NCBI RefSeq assembly: GCF_000008685.2
Contig: NC_001318.1
Span: 390,398 to 454,397, forward strand
Reading direction: 5' to 3'
DNA: 64,000 nt
DNA from: Borreliella burgdorferi B31
Lineage (GTDB): Bacteria; Spirochaetota; Spirochaetia; Borreliales; Borreliaceae
Positions 29,110-37,589 of the stretch are shown here, piece by piece; within the stretch, counting starts at the first letter, position 1; each line of letters begins with the position of its first letter. Below the pieces are notes generated by a model, which worked only from the letters and a program-made list of their open reading frames with translations, was not told where the DNA came from and made no database searches. The position numbers and the translations under genes are program-made.

Positions 29110-30983
29110 TCAGATTCCTTTAATTTTAAAGATTTCAAAAAAATTACCAAAGCTGTTGCAACCGCAACTCCAACAGCAATTGCAATAATAAACCCAAATT
29201 TATTATCAATAACAGGAAGTACTATTGGTCCTCCGTGTGGAGCATGATTAGCAACGCCTAAAAAAGCGGCAATAATGCTTGATACAGCTCCCCCTACCAC
29301 TATCGAAGGGATTACCCGTCCGGGATCACTAGCAGCAAAAGGAATAGCTCCTTCGCTAATACCAATAAATGAAATTAAAAAGGCTATTTTACCAGATTCT
29401 TTTTCTTCATTTTCAAACAATTTAGGTGCTAAAAAGGTTGCAAGCCCCATAGCCATAGGAGGAACAGGAATTGCTGCTGCTACCATTCCCATTATTTCTG
29501 GCACTTGAGGAATTAGCCCTACACCAAAAAGAAATGCCACTTTATTAAAAGGTCCGCCCATATCAACAGTAATCATTGAACCTAGTACTAAGCCTAAGAA
29601 AATTTTACCCAACACGCCAAAAGTTTCCGAATTACTCTGTAAAGATTTAAGCCCACTCTCAAGCACCCCCATAAATTTTCCAATATAAACACCAAAATAC
29701 AGCATAAAAAAGCCGACAATAATGGTGCTTATTAGCGGAATTACAAATATAGGCATTACAGGTCTTAACCACTCAGGAACAGATCTTCTTGCTAAAAACC
29801 TTGCAACATAACCTGCAAGAAAGCCCGCAAATATTGCGCCCAAGAAACCTGCTTTTACATTCCCAGACATTACTCCACCAACAAGACCGGGGGTAAGACC
29901 AGGCTTATCAGCAATTGCCATTGCAATAAAACCAGCAAGCACGGGCAACATCATCCCAAAAGCTATAGAACCAATATCTGCAATCTGCTTATAAAATGGA
30001 TGCTCAGCAAAATTAGGCCCATCAGGTCCAATCCCAACAAAAGCAATGCTAAGAGCAATTAAAATTCCTCCACTTGCAACAACAGGAATCATTGGAGATA
30101 CCCCACTCATTAAATATTTATAAAAACTACCTTTGCCTGTTGCAACCGAAGCTTTAGTATCACTATTAGTACCGGAGTCTTTGCTTTTAAATACCGGAGC
30201 ATTAAAAGATTCCTTAATAATATTTTCTGTATTGTTTATCGCTTTTACAGTTGAAACTTTATAAACTCTCTTACCTTCAAATCTCTTTTCATCAATATCC
30301 TTATCAACAGCAAGTATTACAACGGACGCATTCTTAATTTCCTCTTCTGTTAAGGCATTTTCAATACCAATAGATCCTTGAGTTTCTACTCTAATGCTAT
30401 AACCCTGCTTTTTAGCTTCATTTTCAATTTTCTTAGCTGCAATATACGTATGAGCAACTCCAACAGGACAAGCAGTTACGGCCACTATTTTTTCTGCTTT
30501 TGTAGCTCCAAAAACCTCTTCTTTAGCCTTTCTTTGAACATTTTCAATATAATAATAAATGTCATCAGTAGTAACAAACCCGCGTAAAGCATTTTGAAAA
30601 GCATCATCTTCAAATAGTTTAGCTATAAAAGCAATCGCCTTAAGGTGTTCATTACCTTGTTGTTTTTTTGACATACAAATCAAAAATATTAAATTAACAG
30701 GGGGGTTTTCTTCAGACCACTTAACCCCAGAACCTTTAATGTAAAGCAATGAAATAAAACTAGTCTTAACAACATCTCCTATAAAATGAGGAATTGCAAC
30801 CCCATTTTCCCAAGAAGTGTCACCTATCTTTTCTCTATCAAGAATTCCTTGAAGAAACTCTTTTTTATTATCTATATATCCCTTATCATTGATTTTTTCA
30901 ATTAAAAAATCAATTACATCTTCTTTTGAATTTACTTCTGGCAAAACAAATACAAGATCTTTTTTCAAAAAATTAAAAAACAT
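29106..30983 (-). CDS. fruA: Fructose/mannose-family PTS transporter EIIABC
   Basis: 625 residues with three PTS domains in order. EIIA spans about 1-150 with active His66 in NGVAIPHFIGD. EIIB spans about 163-260 with phospho-Cys172 in VTACPVGVAHTY. EIIC spans about 285-620, with many membrane segments and motifs such as YKYLMSGVSPMIPVVASGGI, KPGLTPGLVGGVMSGNVKAG and SEGAIPFAASDPGRVIP. It imports and phosphorylates a ketose, by family fructose. It is coupled to manA, which suggests mannose and fructose are handled together. AGGAG lies before the ATG. A palindrome at 31010-31028 in its upstream region may be an operator. Confidence 0.96.
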   Translation of the reverse strand: MFFNFLKKDLVFVLPEVNSKEDVIDFLIEKINDKGYIDNKKEFLQGILDREKIGDTSWENGVAIPHFIGDVVKTSFISLLYIKGSGVKWSEENPPVNLIFLICMSKKQQGNEHLKAIAFIAKLFEDDAFQNALRGFVTTDDIYYYIENVQRKAKEEVFGATKAEKIVAVTACPVGVAHTYIAAKKIENEAKKQGYSIRVETQGSIGIENALTEEEIKNASVVILAVDKDIDEKRFEGKRVYKVSTVKAINNTENIIKESFNAPVFKSKDSGTNSDTKASVATGKGSFYKYLMSGVSPMIPVVASGGILIALSIAFVGIGPDGPNFAEHPFYKQIADIGSIAFGMMLPVLAGFIAMAIADKPGLTPGLVGGVMSGNVKAGFLGAIFAGFLAGYVARFLARRSVPEWLRPVMPIFVIPLISTIIVGFFMLYFGVYIGKFMGVLESGLKSLQSNSETFGVLGKIFLGLVLGSMITVDMGGPFNKVAFLFGVGLIPQVPEIMGMVAAAIPVPPMAMGLATFLAPKLFENEEKESGKIAFLISFIGISEGAIPFAASDPGRVIPSIVVGGAVSSIIAAFLGVANHAPHGGPIVLPVIDNKFGFIIAIAVGVAVATALVIFLKSLKLKESE

Positions 30984-31009
30984 AACTGTGGTCTCCTAGT
31001 AATTAAACA

Positions 31010-31028
31010 TATTGTATAATATACAATA
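31010..31028. promoter_or_regulatory. Palindrome at the fruA-manA promoter region, candidate operator
   Basis: Perfect 9-bp arms TATTGTATA and TATACAATA around a single central base, 27 bp upstream of the fruA ATG. It contains TATAAT/TATTAT-like boxes on both strands, so a regulator bound here would cover the -10 region of the PTS operon. Function is inference. Confidence 0.35.
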
Positions 31029-31111
31029 AAAATAGCATACCACAGCCACCTAATATAAAAAATATTTTTTAAACTAAACAGGGAAATTTTATCTAAATAC
31101 ATATCGCAATA

Positions 31112-31140
31112 TTGAAAAGGTAAAACAATTTTTATATTAT
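31112..31140 (+). promoter_or_regulatory. Sigma-70-type promoter with very short leader
   Basis: TTGAAA at 31112-31117, 17-bp spacer, TATTAT at 31135-31140. Transcription would start near 31147, only about 10 nt before the ATG at 31157, where no Shine-Dalgarno sequence is visible. Confidence 0.6.
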
Positions 31141-31156
31141 TTAAAATAATCAGTTT

Positions 31157-31786
31157 ATGAAAAAAACTCCAAACACTTGTATTTTCTTAACATTGCTTAT
31201 CATTTCCAATTTAAATGCACTTGCAAATGAAGAAGGCAATACTAATGAAAAAAATGATCAACCCAAACAAATCTCTAATTTTTTTAGCCCAGAAAGAGGG
31301 TTCATATATTCAACAGGAATTGGGATTGGAGTTGGATTTTTTCTAAATTCAAATATTAAACACCTTATCTTTAGACCTTATTATACATTCTCTAATAATA
31401 CTTTTGATTTTTTAATCGTTGCTATGATATTAACAAGGGAAAGCCTTAATATCCCCAAAAAAATGCAATACTTTAAATCTTATATTGGAGGAGGAATAAA
31501 CTGGCACATTGCAAACTTAATTAAAAAAACAAAATATTTTTCCGCCACCATTGGCATAGGTGGTCGTTTTTACCTATCTACAAACTTTATAGAAGACATT
31601 CGATTTTACGAAAAATTGCCTTATGTAATAGAGCCTTATATGTTTATTGAAATTTCTTCTAAAAAGGCAATTCCTTTAATGGGGTTAGACTTTAAAATTG
31701 ATTTTTTATTTTTAGATACATTTAACATTTCTTTTAATTTTACTATTAGATATAATTTTAAGGACAAAAACGAGATGGAAACATGA
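31157..31786 (+). CDS. Putative outer-membrane beta-barrel protein
   Basis: 209 residues. Signal peptide KKTPNTCIFLTLLIISNLNA cleaved near LANEEG. The body has Gly-rich turns and alternating strands (YSTGIGIGVGFFLNSN, YIGGGINWHIANLI, ATIGIGGRFYLSTNF, FNISFNFTIRYNF). It has the same size and style as the BB0405/BB0406-type proteins encoded 4 kb away, so it is perhaps a distant relative. Its stop overlaps the next small ATG (ATGA). The promoter immediately upstream leaves an almost leaderless mRNA. It corresponds by position to B31 BB0409. Confidence 0.8.
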   Translation: MKKTPNTCIFLTLLIISNLNALANEEGNTNEKNDQPKQISNFFSPERGFIYSTGIGIGVGFFLNSNIKHLIFRPYYTFSNNTFDFLIVAMILTRESLNIPKKMQYFKSYIGGGINWHIANLIKKTKYFSATIGIGGRFYLSTNFIEDIRFYEKLPYVIEPYMFIEISSKKAIPLMGLDFKIDFLFLDTFNISFNFTIRYNFKDKNEMET

Positions 31787-31902
31787 AAAAAAGGTCGAAA
31801 TTTTTTCTTTACTGCTATATTTTATGCCTAACAGGATTTTTATTTTTTTCATTAAATCCAAAAGCCCTAAAACAAATTAAACACAAATTTATGACTATTT
31901 AG
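31783..31902 (+). CDS. 39-codon open frame encoding a signal/anchor, probable N-terminal piece of the nuclease
   Basis: ATG overlaps the preceding stop by 4 bp. The 39 residues are a basic start (KKRSKFF) and a hydrophobic segment of about 20 residues (YCYILCLTGFLFFSLN), as in a signal anchor. It ends at TAG (31900-31902), followed by three more stops in the same frame within 15 nt. The same frame then reopens into the nuclease. It is most simply read as the export signal of a once continuous secreted nuclease. Confidence 0.5.
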   Translation: MKKRSKFFLYCYILCLTGFLFFSLNPKALKQIKHKFMTI

Positions 31903-32073
31903 AAATAATAGAAATAATACACTGACATTACAAAATCTATTCCAATAAAAGAAGCCCAATTAATACCAAAAGGATATCTTACTACTCAAATAATAAGCAA
32001 AAAACACTATACCTTAGGATATGCTGAAAGCGCAAGACAATCTGAATGGGCTGCTTATCCGCTTAAAAGAGAA

Positions 32074-32661
32074 ATGGTAGAACTAGCATTAACTTTGTTA
32101 AAATCAAAAAAAATTAAAAGAAGTACCAAATTCTTTGAAGACACCAACATTAAGGGCGCTTTTCCAAAACTTGAAGATTACTTTAAAAGCGGTTATGACA
32201 GAGGACACATAGTAAGTTCTGCAGATATGTCTTTTTCTGAAAATGCAATGAAAGATACATATTTTTTATCAAATATGTCACCTCAAAAAAGCGAATTTAA
32301 TTCTGGAATTTGGCTAAAACTTGAAAAATTAGTAAGAGAATGGGCAATCTCAAAAGGATATATATATATTATTAGCGCTGGGATTTTAACAGAAAATAAA
32401 GGATTTATTGGTAAAAACAAAATTTTGATACCTAAAAATTTTTATAAAATAGTACTGGCAATTAATAATAACAATTATTATGACATAATCTCTTTTATTA
32501 TCCCAAATGAAAAAGCAAAAGACTTGGATTTGGAAAATTATGTTGTTAGCGTTGACTTAATTGAAAAAAAAACAAAGATAGATTTTTTTGAAAAACTTGA
32601 TTCAAAAATTAAAAAAAATATTAAAAAAATAAAAAACACGCATTCTTGGAAATTTAAATGA
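32074..32661 (+). CDS. nucA: DNA/RNA non-specific endonuclease (beta-beta-alpha-Me), N-terminus disrupted
   Basis: 195 codons from the first ATG. The family core is intact: YDRGHIVSSADMSFSENAMK with catalytic His45, TYFLSNMSPQKSEFNSGIW with the magnesium-binding Asn region, and LEKLVREWA. Such NucA/Serratia-type enzymes are normally exported and cut DNA and RNA. The conserved N-terminal strand region (PKGYLTTQIISKKHYTLGYA, RQSEWAAYPLKRE) lies in the same frame upstream of this ATG at about 31970-32073. No ATG, GTG or TTG occurs between that region and the stop cluster at 31900-31917. The gene is therefore either damaged or translated by an unusual route. It overlaps the next gene by 4 bp. Confidence 0.75.
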   Translation: MVELALTLLKSKKIKRSTKFFEDTNIKGAFPKLEDYFKSGYDRGHIVSSADMSFSENAMKDTYFLSNMSPQKSEFNSGIWLKLEKLVREWAISKGYIYIISAGILTENKGFIGKNKILIPKNFYKIVLAINNNNYYDIISFIIPNEKAKDLDLENYVVSVDLIEKKTKIDFFEKLDSKIKKNIKKIKNTHSWKFK

Positions 32662-33437
32662 AATCAATATTTGCAAAGTTAAACGCTTCTATCAATCTCT
32701 TTCTTTTTATAATTTTTATTTTGGCAACAATAGTTATACTGACTTTCTCCTATAAAATAAAATATAATGAAAACTATCAAAATTATATTCTAGAAATTTA
32801 CAATAATAATTTTATAATATTGGTTAATAAATTAACCATCTTTATTGCTGGGATCATAGGCTCGCTGTGGTCATACATTAACTACAAAAGAACCAACAAT
32901 ATACAATTTATATTTTTCTATTGCTTTATTAGCTCATATACATTAGACCCTATTTTAATCTCTGAAGATTTTTTTTTAAAAAACAATCTAAATTCAAGTT
33001 ATTATTTGTTTACAAAATTTATCCTTTTTGTAAACACTTTTTCATTATTAAATTTATTTTTTCTCAGTTTATATATATGCGATTTCAAAATAAAATCAAT
33101 ACATTATACAATTTACATTATTTTGATCTTTGCCTGCATATATAGTTACACAATGCCTATTAATTCGTACGAAAATAGCCAAAACCACGGAATTCTTAAA
33201 ATAGAAAATACAAAATTTTACATAGATGCATTCTTGCTACTTATTTTAACAAACTTTATAGTAGCCTTTTTAAGAAAAAAAAGCTTTGACTATTTTTTCC
33301 TTTTTGTTTCAATGCTTTTAATATTAAGTGGAATTTACTTGAATTTGCTAAAAATGCCTTATGCCTTTCTCCCAATCTCAATTGGTATACCAATCTACTT
33401 AAAAAAATCAGGGAAAATTTTCTTTTACTGGCTATAA
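32658..33437 (+). CDS. Unknown integral membrane protein (259 aa)
   Basis: About seven hydrophobic helices with short loops (LFLFIIFILATIVILTFSYK, FIILVNKLTIFIAGIIGSLW, FIFFYCFISSYTLDPILISE, FILFVNTFSLLNLFFLSLYI, YTIYIILIFACIYSYTMPIN, LLLILTNFIVAFL, YFFLFVSMLLILSGIYLNLL). No family recognised. ATG overlaps the nuclease stop (ATGA), and its 3' end overlaps the convergent dolichol-kinase-like gene by 13 bp. It corresponds by position to B31 BB0412. Confidence 0.8.
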   Translation: MKSIFAKLNASINLFLFIIFILATIVILTFSYKIKYNENYQNYILEIYNNNFIILVNKLTIFIAGIIGSLWSYINYKRTNNIQFIFFYCFISSYTLDPILISEDFFLKNNLNSSYYLFTKFILFVNTFSLLNLFFLSLYICDFKIKSIHYTIYIILIFACIYSYTMPINSYENSQNHGILKIENTKFYIDAFLLLILTNFIVAFLRKKSFDYFFLFVSMLLILSGIYLNLLKMPYAFLPISIGIPIYLKKSGKIFFYWL

Positions 33438-34048
33438 AAAAAAGAAGTTAAAAAATAGGACGAAGCTGAAACAACAAGCGGTAAAAATAAATTGTCATAA
33501 TTAGCAGCATCAAAAAGCTCTACCAATACTGCTAAAATCCCAAGAATTAAAGCTACTGTCAAATAAGGAAAAAAATAATAATATGAAAAAAAAGTAACAC
33601 AAAATACAACAAGACTGCCAGAAATCGTTTTACCATTTACAAGCTTAAAAGAAGGAATTAACTTTCCAATAAGACTTGCAAATCCATCACCAAGACATAC
33701 CGAAAATATTCCAATATAATTAAAAGGATGCATAGATAAACAATATGATATCAATATACCTAAAAACAAAAAGACAGGAGAAAAAGATACTCTATTGGGC
33801 AATATTTTTCTTGATTTTAATATTATGTTTGAAATGTTTTTAAAGAAAAGTATTTTTTTTTCAGTAATTCTAAAAATTTCAGAACTTAAGTATAAAATCA
33901 TAAAAAGTATATTAGAAAAAAGCCCTATCCAAAAATTTATTCTATAAAAAACTAAAACTATTAAGCTAAAAATATGAAAAAATTTTCTAAAAATTTCATA
34001 CTTAATATCTTCTCTAAGAATTGTTCTTTTAAACTCATCAAACATCAT
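33425..34048 (-). CDS. CTP-dependent lipid kinase-like membrane protein (dolichol/phytol/diacylglycerol kinase family)
   Basis: 207 residues with six to seven transmembrane helices. The signature SVCLGDGFASLIGKLIPSFK followed by NGKTISGSLVVF matches the CTP-utilising SEC59/VTE5/Dgk1 family (GDG ... GKT-x-x-GS), related to phosphatidate cytidylyltransferases. It begins with an amphipathic ILREDIKYEIFRKFFHIFSL, containing the RK-x-x-H motif typical of this family. The lipid substrate is unknown. It is convergent with the 259-aa membrane gene, with a 13-bp overlap. It corresponds by position to B31 BB0413. Confidence 0.75.
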   Translation of the reverse strand: MMFDEFKRTILREDIKYEIFRKFFHIFSLIVLVFYRINFWIGLFSNILFMILYLSSEIFRITEKKILFFKNISNIILKSRKILPNRVSFSPVFLFLGILISYCLSMHPFNYIGIFSVCLGDGFASLIGKLIPSFKLVNGKTISGSLVVFCVTFFSYYYFFPYLTVALILGILAVLVELFDAANYDNLFLPLVVSASSYFLTSFFYSQ

Positions 34049-34296
34049 TTGATCTTTTTAAAATGCATATTAAATCGACATTTGAAAACATTTTTTCCAA
34101 CACTCATTAAATTCCTCATTTATTGCTGCAAATAAATTAAAATAAACAAAAACCTTTTTATAAACCTATGTCTTATAATAAAATTACTTATATTAATTTT
34201 ACAATTTTTTTTCAAAAAAAATATTCTTACCTAAGAGATTTATTATAAATAGGCAATACTTATTTATAAAGAGAAGAATTAAGCAGGTTCCCAAAA

Positions 34297-35154
34297 ATGC
34301 TAGAAATTGAAGATAAACTATTTTTAAAATTTTGTGATTTTATATATAACAACAGTGGAATTCGTTTTGATGAAAAAAATAAATTTGTTCTTCAAAGCAG
34401 AGTGAATGATGCAGTACGAGCTCTTGCTCTTGAAAACCCATCACAACTTTATAATTTAATAATTAGTGAAAAATTAAAAAAAGAATATTTCTTAGATTTG
34501 GTCACAACAAATTTAACAAGATTTTTTAGAAATTCGCTACATTTTCAAACTTTTGAAAAATTTGTAATTCCGAATTTAATTAATATTAAAAACATAGAAA
34601 AAAAAAATAGGATTATCATCTGGTCTGCGGGATGTTCAACAGGAGAAGAGCCTTATTCATTAGCATTTGTACTCAAATCAAAGCTTCCAAAAGAAATAGA
34701 TTTTGTTATTATTGCTTCTGATTTAAGCTTAAAATCTTTGATGATAGCAAAGGAAGGATATTACTCATCAAATAAATGTGAAAATATTCCTAAAGAATAC
34801 CGACACTACATATATTCTCATTCAAACGGATATAAAATTAAAAATGAAATTAAAAATCACATAAGATTTGATTATCATAACTTAAACTTTGAAAGTAATT
34901 TTTCGGAAATTGATGTTGTTTTTTGTAGAAATGTTTTAATATACTTTGATGAAAAATCAAAAATAAAAGTACTTAAAAAATTTTACAACAATATGTCTAA
35001 AAACAGCTATTTATTTATAGGACACTCAGAATCACTTTTTGGGCTCAACCTTCCTTTTAAATTTTTAAAAACACCTTGGGCAATAATATATGAAAAAAAA
35101 GATACTGGCTGTCAAAAAGAAAAATTCAAATCACAAAATAAATATAAGTTATAA
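34297..35154 (+). CDS. cheR: Chemotaxis protein methyltransferase CheR
   Basis: 285 residues. Transfers methyl from S-adenosylmethionine to glutamates of chemoreceptors. The N-terminal helical domain (FLKFCDFIYNNSGIRFDEKN) precedes TTNLTRFFRNSLHFQTF and the SAM-binding WSAGCSTGEEPYSLAFVL. These are followed by VFCRNVLIYFDEKSKIKVL and YLFIGHSESLFGL. A short Lys-rich tail lacks the pentapeptide-binding subdomain size increase. It is one of two CheR paralogues expected in Borrelia. It starts a plus-strand run of cheR, cheB, traB-like, adk and dipA. AGCAGG precedes the ATG by about 9 nt. The 248-bp upstream gap carries no gene. Confidence 0.95.
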   Translation: MLEIEDKLFLKFCDFIYNNSGIRFDEKNKFVLQSRVNDAVRALALENPSQLYNLIISEKLKKEYFLDLVTTNLTRFFRNSLHFQTFEKFVIPNLINIKNIEKKNRIIIWSAGCSTGEEPYSLAFVLKSKLPKEIDFVIIASDLSLKSLMIAKEGYYSSNKCENIPKEYRHYIYSHSNGYKIKNEIKNHIRFDYHNLNFESNFSEIDVVFCRNVLIYFDEKSKIKVLKKFYNNMSKNSYLFIGHSESLFGLNLPFKFLKTPWAIIYEKKDTGCQKEKFKSQNKYKL

Positions 35155-35186
35155 TTTAACAAGAATAAAATGGGAAAAAAGTAACG

Positions 35187-36314
35187 GTGGAAACAAAAAT
35201 TTCTGTACTTATCATAGAATACTTTGCTGTAAAGAGAAAACTTATATCAGACCTTATCAATTCATCTCCAAAACTCCAAGTCATTGCAACTGCTTCTAAC
35301 AGCAAATTTGCAACAAATAAACTTAAAAAACATAAACCCGAAGTAATATTAATGAATTTAGAAGAGAACAATATTAAAGATATTCTATTTTTGGAGGAAA
35401 AAAACAGTTTAAACAAAACAATACCAATTGTCGTCACATCTTCAAATCAAAACCTAATAAATATTGCTGCTTCAAAGGGCGCCGATGATCTTATATTAGT
35501 ATCTAAAAACAAAAAATCACATGAAATCAAAAAAGAACAAATTATTAATTCTCTTTTGGCCTATGGATCGATATCTATAAAAAATAAAATTGCCTGCAAT
35601 AAGGACATGAAAACAAAAAACTACGAAAGAGCTAATTTTATTTTAAATCACAAAAATGACATTTCTTCATTAAATCAACTTGAAGAACATGCAAAAGAAA
35701 AAACATTAAATGAAAAAGAAATAAAAAAACTTAAACTGAGAAAATTTGACATAATAGCAATTGGAGTATCAGCGGGGGGGCCTGTAGCCTTGAAATCAAT
35801 ATTACCAGAAATACCTGAAAGCTTTCCGCCAATAATAATTGTTCAACATATGCCTAAAGGATTTACAGAAGAATTTGCCAAAAATCTTAATAATCTATGT
35901 AAAATAAGCGTAAAAGAAACCACCAATAACGAAATATTAAAGCAAGGATATGCATACATTAGCTCGGGCGGATATCATACAAAAATCAAAAAAATCGATG
36001 GTAACTATCAAATAAAAACCCTCGATGGTAAACATATAAATGGTCACAAACCATCTATTGGGGTATTATTTCAATCTATTGCAGAGATTGCAAAAGATAA
36101 AGCAATTGCCATAATAATGACTGGAATGGGAAATGATGGATCAAGAGAAATTGGAGATATAAAAAAAGCTGGAGGACTAACTATTGCGCAAGATAAAGAA
36201 AGTTCTATGGTTTTTGGAATGCCAAAAATAGCAATAAAGGAAAACAATATAGACTATATAGTTCCACTAAGCCATATGGTAAAATTATTAAAAGCTATAC
36301 TAATTAATAGCTAA
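35187..36314 (+). CDS. cheB: Chemotaxis methylesterase CheB with degenerate receiver
   Basis: 375 residues, GTG start. The C-terminal methylesterase/deamidase domain (about 185-372) keeps the catalytic triad Ser195 (IGVSAGGP), His221 (QHMPKGFT) and Asp317 (TGMGNDGS). The N-terminal domain still aligns with CheB receivers, but its acidic pair is replaced (VLIIEYFAV for the usual VDDSA pattern) and the phospho-acceptor Asp is Asn57 (VILMNLEEN). It probably cannot be activated by CheA phosphorylation. A linker of about 60 polar residues joins the domains. It lies 32 bp after cheR. Confidence 0.94.
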   Translation: METKISVLIIEYFAVKRKLISDLINSSPKLQVIATASNSKFATNKLKKHKPEVILMNLEENNIKDILFLEEKNSLNKTIPIVVTSSNQNLINIAASKGADDLILVSKNKKSHEIKKEQIINSLLAYGSISIKNKIACNKDMKTKNYERANFILNHKNDISSLNQLEEHAKEKTLNEKEIKKLKLRKFDIIAIGVSAGGPVALKSILPEIPESFPPIIIVQHMPKGFTEEFAKNLNNLCKISVKETTNNEILKQGYAYISSGGYHTKIKKIDGNYQIKTLDGKHINGHKPSIGVLFQSIAEIAKDKAIAIIMTGMGNDGSREIGDIKKAGGLTIAQDKESSMVFGMPKIAIKENNIDYIVPLSHMVKLLKAILINS

Positions 36315-36338
36315 ATTTTTTTAAACAAGGAATATTTT

Positions 36339-37553
36339 TTGGACAATAAAAAAGAAAACACCGAAACAGAAGACTGTTTTTCTCATGTAAGTAAATTTAA
36401 TATACACAATAAAACAATATACATACTTGGAACTGCTCACGTGTCAAAAAAAAGCTCAGAAGATACTGCAAATTTAATAGAAATCTTAAAACCAGACTAT
36501 ATTGCCGTTGAACTTGATGAAGCTCGCTATCATTCGATCTTAAATACCAATGAAAATGAAAAATGGAGAAACTTAGATATAGATAAAGCATTAAAACAAG
36601 GAAAAGCTTTCTTTCTCATAATAAACATAATTCTTAGTAATTTTCAAAAAAAATTAGCAAAAGAACAGGGAATAAAACCTGGTGAAGAAATGAAAACAGC
36701 TATTTTAAAAGCTAAAAAACACAATATTCCACTAATTCTTGCTGACAGAAAAATTGAAACAACACTAAAAAGAGCTTGGATATCTATTCCAATATTTGAA
36801 AAAGCAAAAATAATCTCAAGCCTTTTTTCCCTAACAGATGCAAAAATTACAAAAGATGAAATTGAAAAACTCAAAGAACAGGACGCTCTTTCAAAAATAA
36901 TGGAAGAACTTTCCAAAGAAATACCCAAAGTAAAAAAAGTTTTAATTGACGAAAGAGACGAATTTATTACAAACAAAATACTTGAAGGAGAGGGCATTAT
37001 TCTTGCCATTGTGGGTGCAGGCCATGTAAGCGGAATAATGAGAACTTTAAAAGAAATAAGTCAAAATAAAAAAATAATAAACGTTGAAGAACTCGAGAAA
37101 ATACCTAAAAAACATTTTTCATTTAGCAAAGTGCTATCTTACTTGATTGCAATTTCAATCATTTTACTAATAGTAAGCTCTTTTTACTTTAAAGGATTTG
37201 ATTTTGCTTACAAAAATTTAAAGCTTTGGATAATATCTAACTCTATTTTTTCAGGCATCGCATCGATTTTATTAAAATCTCATCCCTTAACAATTTTAAC
37301 AGCTATTATAGGTTCTCCAATATTCTCCTTAATACCATTCATAGGAACAGGTATGGTAGCAGGGCTTGTTGAAGCTTATATAAACAAACCAAAAGTCAAA
37401 GACTTTGAAAATCTACAAGAAGAATTGTCGACAATAAAAGGATATTTCAAAAACAAAGTTACAAGAATTCTATTAATAGTGATTTTTGTAAACCTTGGAT
37501 CTACAATTGGAACAATCGTAGGACTTAAATTTTTATTAAATGTTTTCAAATAA
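36339..37553 (+). CDS. TraB/PrgY family membrane protein
   Basis: 404 residues, TTG start with AAGGA 7 nt upstream. The N-terminal half carries the TraB-domain signature: IYILGTAHVSKKSSEDTANL, PDYIAVELDEARY and later ILAIVGAGHVSGIM, with paired GxxH motifs suggesting a metal-dependent hydrolase of the Tiki/EreA-related superfamily. The C-terminal third has four or five transmembrane helices (SYLIAISIILLIVSSFYF, NSIFSGIASILLKSHPLTIL, IIGSPIFSLIPFIGTGMVAG, ILLIVIFVNLGSTIGTIVGL). Enterococcal PrgY limits pheromone activity; the role in spirochaetes is unknown. Confidence 0.85.
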   Translation: MDNKKENTETEDCFSHVSKFNIHNKTIYILGTAHVSKKSSEDTANLIEILKPDYIAVELDEARYHSILNTNENEKWRNLDIDKALKQGKAFFLIINIILSNFQKKLAKEQGIKPGEEMKTAILKAKKHNIPLILADRKIETTLKRAWISIPIFEKAKIISSLFSLTDAKITKDEIEKLKEQDALSKIMEELSKEIPKVKKVLIDERDEFITNKILEGEGIILAIVGAGHVSGIMRTLKEISQNKKIINVEELEKIPKKHFSFSKVLSYLIAISIILLIVSSFYFKGFDFAYKNLKLWIISNSIFSGIASILLKSHPLTILTAIIGSPIFSLIPFIGTGMVAGLVEAYINKPKVKDFENLQEELSTIKGYFKNKVTRILLIVIFVNLGSTIGTIVGLKFLLNVFK

Positions 37554-37589
37554 ACCCTTAAAATAACAAATATTTAAACAGGAGTATAT

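Noticed and set aside
34297-36314. Possible cheR-cheB gene fusion through a 69-codon frame at 35090-35299
   Set aside because: cheR ends cleanly at 35154 and cheB has its own GTG start 32 bp later; the small frame is a shadow spanning the junction.
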